Of a DNA stretch of 38,058 nucleotides, positions 33,380 through 38,058 are shown one piece after another. The first letter of the stretch is position 1. Every line of letters starts with the position of its first letter. Both the position numbers and the translations under genes were made by a program. The DNA is taken from assembly GCA_017534965.1 (NCBI GenBank), contig JAFXVA010000003.1, positions 1 to 38,058 on the forward strand. The letters run 5' to 3'. The notes below the pieces were generated by a model. That model saw nothing but the letters and a program-made list of their open reading frames with translations, ran no database searches and was not told where the DNA came from. This DNA is from Elusimicrobiaceae bacterium. Its GTDB lineage: Bacteria; Elusimicrobiota; Elusimicrobia; Elusimicrobiales; Elusimicrobiaceae.

Positions 33380-34000
33380 TTATGCTCCAATTATCAAATT
33401 TATTAAGTGTAAACAAAAATTAAACACGGGCATTACTATAACTCTAAAAACCCCTGTTACAATAAGAATAATAACAAAAATCATACCATAGCGTTCAAGA
33501 CTAAGATATTTTAAACTTTGCTTAGTAGGCAAGAAAGCGGCTACAATTTTACTTCCGTCTAAAGGCGGAACAGGTATCAAATTAAATATTGCTAAAATCA
33601 GATTTATTTGTATGCCGTAACTTAAAATTCTATAAGCAAAAATTTCTTGAAAATTGCTTAAAATTAAAACTTTATAAATTATTACGCATAAAGTCACCAA
33701 AATTAAGTTAGAAGCAGGGCCTGCAAAAGCAACTTTTGCCATATCGGTTTTTGGCCTGTTTAGATGTAAAAAATTGACCGGCACCGGTTTAGCCCAACCA
33801 AACATAGGTAAACCGGAAAAATAACAAATCATCGGCAAAAGGATAGTTCCCACCATATCAATATGTTTTATAGGATTAAAAGTTAAACGCCCCATAAGAT
33901 AGGCGGTATCGTCGCCGTTTCTGTAGGCAATATAGCCGTGCGAATACTCATGGAGTATTATTGAAAAAAGTAAAATCAGTAAAGTTATAAATATTTCCAT
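33380..34000 (-). CDS. Site-2-type M50 membrane metalloprotease (YwhC-like)
   Basis: The 206-residue integral membrane protein has the zinc-binding HEYSH (H17, E18, H21) in its first membrane segment and the third ligand in NLIPVPPLDGSK, matching the NxxPxxPLDG motif of short, PDZ-less M50 proteases. About five or six membrane segments. No PDZ domain, so it is not RseP. It is the first gene of the long minus-strand run and lies 3 bases before trpS. Its promoter appears to be an extended -10 (TGC-TAAAAT, 34010-34018) 9 bases before the ATG with no Shine-Dalgarno. Substrate unknown. Confidence 0.9.
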   Translation of the reverse strand: MEIFITLLILLFSIILHEYSHGYIAYRNGDDTAYLMGRLTFNPIKHIDMVGTILLPMICYFSGLPMFGWAKPVPVNFLHLNRPKTDMAKVAFAGPASNLILVTLCVIIYKVLILSNFQEIFAYRILSYGIQINLILAIFNLIPVPPLDGSKIVAAFLPTKQSLKYLSLERYGMIFVIILIVTGVFRVIVMPVFNFCLHLINLIIGA

Positions 34001-34009
34001 ATAATAGGT

Positions 34010-34018
34010 ATTTTAGCA
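34010..34018 (-). promoter_or_regulatory. Extended -10 of the long minus-strand operon
   Basis: Minus-strand TGC-TAAAAT ends 9 bases before the ATG at 34000, too close for a usual leader; suggests a nearly leaderless transcript. Confidence 0.45.
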
Positions 34019-34040
34019 ATTTTAAAGCCCTTTTTCCATG

Positions 34041-34067
34041 TTTATTTACATATAAATAAAGTATAAT
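34041..34067 (+). promoter_or_regulatory. Inverted repeat and -10 box before the first DUF805 gene
   Basis: Perfect inverted repeat TTTATTT-N6-AAATAAA (34041-34060) directly followed by TATAAT (34062-34067). It occupies the -35 to -10 region of the plus-strand gene and could bind a regulator, but AT-rich chance is not excluded. Confidence 0.4.
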
Positions 34068-34097
34068 AAATAGGTAATTAAACTTAGGAGAAAAATT

Positions 34098-34631
34098 ATG
34101 GATGATTTAAAAAAATATTTTATGCAATACTTTTGGGATGTCATAAAAAATCAATATTTTGATTTTGGCGGTAAAGCCACGCGTAAGCAATTTTGGCTTT
34201 TCTTTGCTTGGAATTATGCTTTATATTTACTCTTTTATATGGGGACACAAGTTATAGCAAGCATGATATTTTTTGTTAATGAGAAAGTAGCCGTCGTAGT
34301 TGGAATTATACTGATGTCTGTTTATAGTATTATATCCTTAGCTTTATTTATACCAAATCTTGCTATACAATGTCGCAGATTTAGAGATGCCGGGGTAAGT
34401 CCGTGGTGGCTTTTACTTCCGTTTGTATTATGTGGTATAACATCAATGGTTATGCTATATGCTATTGGTGTTGGTGTGCTTGGTGGCGAGTTTACGCATT
34501 CTTTGCTGGCAATAATAATTATTACATTTTTATTATGTTTTTTAACTCTTGTGGCCTGGCTTATAGTTTTAATATTACCCAGCGGATTTTTTAACAAGGA
34601 AAAGGGAAACTTGAATATTATTCAAAAATAA
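34098..34631 (+). CDS. DUF805 membrane protein 1
   Basis: The 177-residue protein has the DUF805 N-terminal signature FDFGGKATRKQFWLFFAWNY followed by four hydrophobic segments and the mid-protein RRFRDAGVSPWWLLLP, also typical of the family. A TAGGAG ribosome site lies 7 bases before the ATG. First of three tandem paralogues. Function of DUF805 is unknown; this copy has a long insert between the last two membrane segments compared with the next one. Confidence 0.88.
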   Translation: MDDLKKYFMQYFWDVIKNQYFDFGGKATRKQFWLFFAWNYALYLLFYMGTQVIASMIFFVNEKVAVVVGIILMSVYSIISLALFIPNLAIQCRRFRDAGVSPWWLLLPFVLCGITSMVMLYAIGVGVLGGEFTHSLLAIIIITFLLCFLTLVAWLIVLILPSGFFNKEKGNLNIIQK

Positions 34632-34673
34632 TATATAGTATTTTTGTTGTTAATTTATTTGGAGGAAGTTATA

Positions 34674-34997
34674 ATGAATAAATATTTTATTGATGTCATC
34701 AAAAATCATTATATTGATTTTGCTGGCAAAGCAACAAGAACACAATTTTGGATGTTTGTATTGTGGGACTTTATTGTCGGTTTCGTTTTAGGCCTTGTTT
34801 GCGGTATGTTCTTGAAAGGGCAAACTGCAAATATGGTAAGTATGCTTTATACTCTTGCTTTGCTCTTGCCAAGCCTTGGTATTGCCGCAAGAAGACTTAG
34901 AGACGGCGGTTTTACACCTTGGCTTCTCTTGTTAGGTTTTATTCCCGTTATTGGCTGGCTTATTTTGCTCGTCCTTTATATTATGCCAAGCAAATAA
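34674..34997 (+). CDS. DUF805 membrane protein 2
   Basis: Start placed at 34674, because GGAGGAA lies 7 bases upstream; an in-frame start at 34644 would add ten residues and has no ribosome site. The 107-residue product has FAGKATRTQFWMFVLWDF, RRLRDGGFTPWLLLLGFIP and the final LLVLYIMPSK, the compact core of DUF805 with four membrane segments. Paralogue of the flanking genes; an intrinsic terminator follows. Confidence 0.88.
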   Translation: MNKYFIDVIKNHYIDFAGKATRTQFWMFVLWDFIVGFVLGLVCGMFLKGQTANMVSMLYTLALLLPSLGIAARRLRDGGFTPWLLLLGFIPVIGWLILLVLYIMPSK

Positions 34998-35016
34998 GAG
35001 TATTTGAAATATAAAT

Positions 35017-35048
35017 AAAGCCCTTGTTTTTTAGCAAGGGCTTTTTTA
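35017..35048 (+). terminator. Intrinsic terminator after DUF805 gene 2
   Basis: AAAGCCCTTG / CAAGGGCTTT stem, 8-base loop, T-run. The loop-distal sequence is nearly the same as in the terminator at 10295-10333. Confidence 0.88.
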
Positions 35049-35084
35049 TAATTATTATCCTTTATCAAAGGAGAAAATTAAAAT

Positions 35085-35534
35085 ATGTTCAAAACTTATT
35101 TTATAGATGTGCTTATACATCACTACGCCGATTTTAAAGGCAGAGCTACCCGCAAACAATTTTGGATGTGGTTTTTGTGCTGTTTTATAATAACTTTTGC
35201 AGTTTCTTTCGTGTTAAATTTTATAGCAGGTTTTTGTGAGGGTATGCAGCTTCCATCTGCGCCGCAAATAAAAGAGACACTTAACTCTATTAATATCATG
35301 TTTACTAATATTTGGGTTATTGCTATTTTATTACCCAATGTATCTATATCGGCCCGTAGAATAAAAGATGCGGGTTTACCAGTTCTTCTGGTTTTACTAA
35401 TGATTCCCAGTTATATAGTTTTAATAATGAATATGTTTGCTCAAAAACCTCCTTTAGAATTATCTGGTTTTTCGTGCCTTGCAGGAATTGTAGTTTTTAT
35501 TCTCTGGCTATTACCTAGCAAAAAAACAGAGTAA
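35085..35534 (+). CDS. DUF805 membrane protein 3
   Basis: The 149-residue protein shares DFKGRATRKQFWMWFLCCF and ARRIKDAGLPVLLVLL with the two preceding genes and ends in WLLPSKKTE. Four hydrophobic segments with a longer loop after the first, containing the only charged-rich stretch (PQIKETLNSIN). Separated from copy 2 by a terminator and with its own AAAGGAG ribosome site, so it may be independently transcribed. Confidence 0.88.
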   Translation: MFKTYFIDVLIHHYADFKGRATRKQFWMWFLCCFIITFAVSFVLNFIAGFCEGMQLPSAPQIKETLNSINIMFTNIWVIAILLPNVSISARRIKDAGLPVLLVLLMIPSYIVLIMNMFAQKPPLELSGFSCLAGIVVFILWLLPSKKTE

Positions 35535-35552
35535 ACTAAAAATATTTTTAAC

Positions 35553-35597
35553 AAAAACCCCTGTTTCTTTTAAAAAAAGAAAAAGCAGGGGTTTTTA
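35553..35597. terminator. Intrinsic terminator after DUF805 gene 3
   Basis: AAAAACCCCTG / CAGGGGTTTTT stem with a long A/T loop that can extend the pairing (TTTCTTTT with AAAAGAAA), T-run on the plus strand. Confidence 0.88.
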
Positions 35598-35624
35598 AAT
35601 GCCAAAATTCCCCCCTTCTAAAAA

Positions 35625-35633
35625 TGATAAAAT
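35625..35633 (+). promoter_or_regulatory. Extended -10 of the MFS gene, probably leaderless
   Basis: TGA-TAAAAT ends 7 bases before the ATG at 35641; no Shine-Dalgarno. This favours 35641 over the in-frame ATG at 35599, which directly follows the terminator T-run. Confidence 0.45.
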
Positions 35634-35640
35634 ATATATT

Positions 35641-36879
35641 ATGAAAGCAGAATCAAAAAGCATTATTATTATTGCTATTGCAAATGGGCTTATTTCCTTT
35701 GGTTATTCCTTATCAATTCCGTTTTTAACCCTTTATTTAACTACACAAAAGCAAGTGCCGGCGGGAGTTGTGGGCATTATGCTTGCTTTAGCAATGGTAA
35801 CAACGGCTATTGCAAGTGCAATCAGCGGGGAAGCGTGTGATGCTTTCGGGCGTAAAAAAGTTATGGTAGTTTCGCTTGCCTTGCGCGCCCTTTCAATGAT
35901 TGTTATTGCCGGTTTTATCTTTTTTGATGCTCATTATATGTGGACTATGGCGGCCCATTTTGCAGGTTGTTTTTTGGGCGCTTTTTTTAGGCCTGCTTCT
36001 AATGCGTGGATTGCCGATAATACCACCCCCACCCAACGCATAAAAGCGTTTGGTTATATTCGTATCGGTCAAAATCTTGGTTGGTTTATGGGTCCAGCCG
36101 TAGGCGGTTTTTTGACGAGATATTCTTATTCTTTAGGTTTTGCTTCAACGGGTTTAACCTTCTTTATAACAACGCTTTATGTCTATAATACTATTAAGGA
36201 AACGCTAGCCAAAACTATTGCAAGAAAAACTAATTTTATTGATATGATTTTGGCTTTAAAAGATACAAAACTTGCCAAACTTTGCACTTATAATTTTTTA
36301 ATTTCTATCGTCAGTGCGCAACTTGTTGTGGGGCTTTCCTTGCACTCGGTAAAAGTTATGCACCTTAGCGAAAATTTTGTCGGCATACTTTTTTCCGCAC
36401 AGGGTTTTACCGTTGTTGTTTTGCAATATTATATAAGCAAATTATCCAGCAAAATAAGTATAACTTCTGCCTTGGCACTTGGCTGTTTTTTATATGCAAT
36501 AGGTTATGGATCAGTCGGTTTTGCTTGGTGCGTGGGTGCTTTGATGGCAGGCGTTGTTGTTAGTGCTATTGGCGAAATGTTTGTTTTACCCGCAGGCCAC
36601 AGCCTTGCTTCCAATATTGCGCCAAATAATCAGCGGGGCAGATACCTTGGCCTTTATGTTTTATCAAATCAGGCGGGCAGCGCAACAGGTATTTTTATTG
36701 CCGGTGTTTTAATGCAAGATATCAGCCCTATTTACGCCCCAGGCCCTTGGCTTGTGGTGGCAGCAATCGGCGCAACAGCGGGTGTTTTATTTTATAGTTT
36801 AAAACGCTCTTTAACTAGAGAGCAAAACGGCCTAAAACCTAAAAATTCTGTGCCTTTAATAAAGGAAATGCCATCTTGA
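35641..36879 (+). CDS. MFS transporter (drug/metabolite exporter type)
   Basis: The 412-residue protein has 12 membrane segments. The MFS motif A in loop 2-3 is present as GEACDAFGRKKVMVVSLALRA (about 66-86), and a motif-C-like Gly/Pro stretch, GQNLGWFMGPAVGGFL, is in TM5, which points to an antiporter of the drug-export (DHA1) side. Start chosen at 35641, since the product then begins a few residues before TM1 as in the family. The terminator just upstream makes the longer start at 35599 improbable. Substrate unknown. Confidence 0.85.
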   Translation: MKAESKSIIIIAIANGLISFGYSLSIPFLTLYLTTQKQVPAGVVGIMLALAMVTTAIASAISGEACDAFGRKKVMVVSLALRALSMIVIAGFIFFDAHYMWTMAAHFAGCFLGAFFRPASNAWIADNTTPTQRIKAFGYIRIGQNLGWFMGPAVGGFLTRYSYSLGFASTGLTFFITTLYVYNTIKETLAKTIARKTNFIDMILALKDTKLAKLCTYNFLISIVSAQLVVGLSLHSVKVMHLSENFVGILFSAQGFTVVVLQYYISKLSSKISITSALALGCFLYAIGYGSVGFAWCVGALMAGVVVSAIGEMFVLPAGHSLASNIAPNNQRGRYLGLYVLSNQAGSATGIFIAGVLMQDISPIYAPGPWLVVAAIGATAGVLFYSLKRSLTREQNGLKPKNSVPLIKEMPS

Positions 36880-36896
36880 TTAAAATTAGCAAATAC

Positions 36897-36925
36897 TTGC
36901 TTTGTTTGCTAAAATTGAGTATAAT
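36897..36925 (+). promoter_or_regulatory. lon promoter
   Basis: TTGCTT (36897-36902), exactly 17 bp, TATAAT (36920-36925), then an AGGGGG ribosome site 8 bases before the ATG at 36959. No CIRCE or other heat-shock element is visible. Confidence 0.65.
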
Positions 36926-36958
36926 AATAAGTGAAATTTACCCTAGGGGGTCTTGTTT

Positions 36959-38058
36959 ATGTCAGAAGAAATTAATGAAACACAGCAGAACTTTCCACCG
37001 CGCTTACCCGTTATAACGATACGCGATGTGGTTATGTTCCCGGGTATGTCTTTACCTATCTCTGTTAACAGGCCAAAATCTGTAATGGCTGTTGAAGTGG
37101 CGCTTGGTGCGCCGGGCAAATATATTATTGCCCTTTCTCAAAAACAGGCCGAGGTTGAAGACCCAAAAGAAGACGATTTATTTAAGTTTGGCGTTTTGGC
37201 GCAAATTACGCAATCTTTAAAAATGCCTGACGGCAGTATGAAAGTATTTTTGCAAGGTCTTAGCCGCGCTGCTATTGAAAACCTTGAGTTTAACCCCCTT
37301 GCAAAATGCTGGTTTGCCCAAGTTTCTTATCCTAAAGAAGAAGTTGTAAAAGATGCCGAAGTTCAGGCCCTTATGCGCCAAACCCTTGATGCTTTTGAAG
37401 AATATGCAATGGTAACAAAACGCATTGCTATTGAAGGCGTTTCCTTTTTAAGACAGATTGAAGACCCTTCAAAACTTGCAGATACTATTGCTTCAAACAT
37501 TATCGTTAAAACGCAAAACAGGCAAGACATTTTGGAAAGTGTTAATGTTAAAAAACGCCTTGAAAAACTTTTAAAACTTTTGGCTAGCGAAGTGGAAATT
37601 ATTACCCTTGAAGAAAAAATTCACTCTAAAGTTAGAAGCCAAATAGAAAAATCTCAGAAGGAATATTATCTTAACGAGCAAATGAAGGCAATTCAAAAAG
37701 AATTGCGCCAAAAAGATGATTTCCAAAAAGATTTAGACGAGTTAAGAGCAAAAGTCAAAAAAAATAATTTGCCAAAGCAGGCAGCAGAAGTTGCTACAAA
37801 AGAAATTGAGCGCCTTGCCAAAATGGCGCCCTTTTCTCCGGAATCAACCGTTTCAAGAACTTTCCTTGATTGGCTTGTTAATATGCCGTGGGATATTTCC
37901 ACAACGGATGTTTTAGATATTGAAAAAGCAAAAGAAATCTTGGACGAGGACCACTACGGCCTTGAAAAAGTTAAAGAAAGAATTTTAGAGTATCTTGCAG
38001 TGCGCCAACTTACCAAAAGTTTAAGAGGGCCGGTTTTGTGCTTCGTCGGGCCCCCGGG
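36959..38058 (+). CDS. lon: ATP-dependent protease Lon (5' part; runs off the right edge)
   Basis: Lon degrades misfolded and regulatory proteins. The 366 codons seen here cover the N-terminal substrate-binding LON domain (LPVITIRDVVMFPGMSLPI at about 15-33), the coiled-coil linker with EYYLNEQMKAIQKELRQ (the family signature), the segment FLDWLVNMPWD, then LDEDHYGLEKVKERILEYLAV and LCFVGPPG, which is the start of the Walker A. The window ends there; the rest of the AAA+ domain and the Ser-Lys protease domain are outside. No frameshift in the visible part. Own promoter and an AGGGGG ribosome site. Confidence 0.97.
   Translation, partial: MSEEINETQQNFPPRLPVITIRDVVMFPGMSLPISVNRPKSVMAVEVALGAPGKYIIALSQKQAEVEDPKEDDLFKFGVLAQITQSLKMPDGSMKVFLQGLSRAAIENLEFNPLAKCWFAQVSYPKEEVVKDAEVQALMRQTLDAFEEYAMVTKRIAIEGVSFLRQIEDPSKLADTIASNIIVKTQNRQDILESVNVKKRLEKLLKLLASEVEIITLEEKIHSKVRSQIEKSQKEYYLNEQMKAIQKELRQKDDFQKDLDELRAKVKKNNLPKQAAEVATKEIERLAKMAPFSPESTVSRTFLDWLVNMPWDISTTDVLDIEKAKEILDEDHYGLEKVKERILEYLAVRQLTKSLRGPVLCFVGPP

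Noticed and set aside
33380-34000. RseP sigma-E protease
   Set aside because: Only 206 residues and no PDZ domain; fits the short M50 subgroup.
1-38058. tRNA genes, insertion sequences, prophage or attachment sites
   Set aside because: I looked for T-loop GTTCRA segments, transposase frames and terminal repeats and saw none I could support by eye.

Overview
The window is an AT-rich, gene-dense stretch of a Gram-negative (diderm) bacterial chromosome. It carries KdsD for Kdo synthesis, heptosyltransferase-like enzymes, an outer-membrane porin and a Slam-type outer-membrane protein. I infer an Elusimicrobiota-like, probably host-associated bacterium; this taxonomic guess rests on overall character and not on a marker gene. 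Apart from the rnpB locus there is no gene-free stretch above 300 bases.

Region 1 (1-8916) is a cell-surface glycan locus. It holds a MurJ/Wzx-like flippase cut by the left edge, a fused sugar/choline-type nucleotidyltransferase-kinase, a small HAD phosphatase, three glycosyltransferase-like proteins, arabinose-5-phosphate isomerase (kdsD) and a GT9 heptosyltransferase.

Region 2 (8937-13131, minus) looks like a surface-protein export system. It has a Slam-like protein (TPR domain plus beta-barrel) and two paralogous Gly-rich proteins with TbpB-like C-terminal barrels, the expected substrates. The two substrate genes share a nearly identical promoter/leader cassette but have divergent bodies. 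Divergently transcribed from them is region 3 (13316-16788), an aaxA-aaxB-aaxC operon (OprB-type porin, pyruvoyl arginine decarboxylase, arginine/agmatine antiporter), the layout known from Chlamydia. These two adjacent systems are the most interesting part of the window.

Region 4 (16943-20656) has an exported ankyrin-repeat protein, a TM2 protein, the RNase P RNA gene, an RNase HI with a Lys-rich tail ending in a clamp-binding-like QLELF, and NADP-type glutamate dehydrogenase with a clear promoter.

Region 5 (20775-34000, minus) is one long run of tightly packed or overlapping genes: M50 protease, trpS, scpA, scpB, glgA, alkaline phosphatase, an FtsX-like protein, an EnvC-like factor, CtpA, tsaD, a solute-binding-protein homologue without signal peptide, and a GAF-GGDEF diguanylate cyclase. 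It mixes chromosome segregation, translation, glycogen, division-linked peptidoglycan hydrolysis and c-di-GMP signalling.

Region 6 (34098-38058, plus) has three tandem DUF805 membrane proteins, an MFS transporter and the 5' part of lon, which leaves the window in the Walker A motif. Several genes have a -10 or extended -10 box 5-9 nt before the ATG and no Shine-Dalgarno, suggesting leaderless mRNAs.
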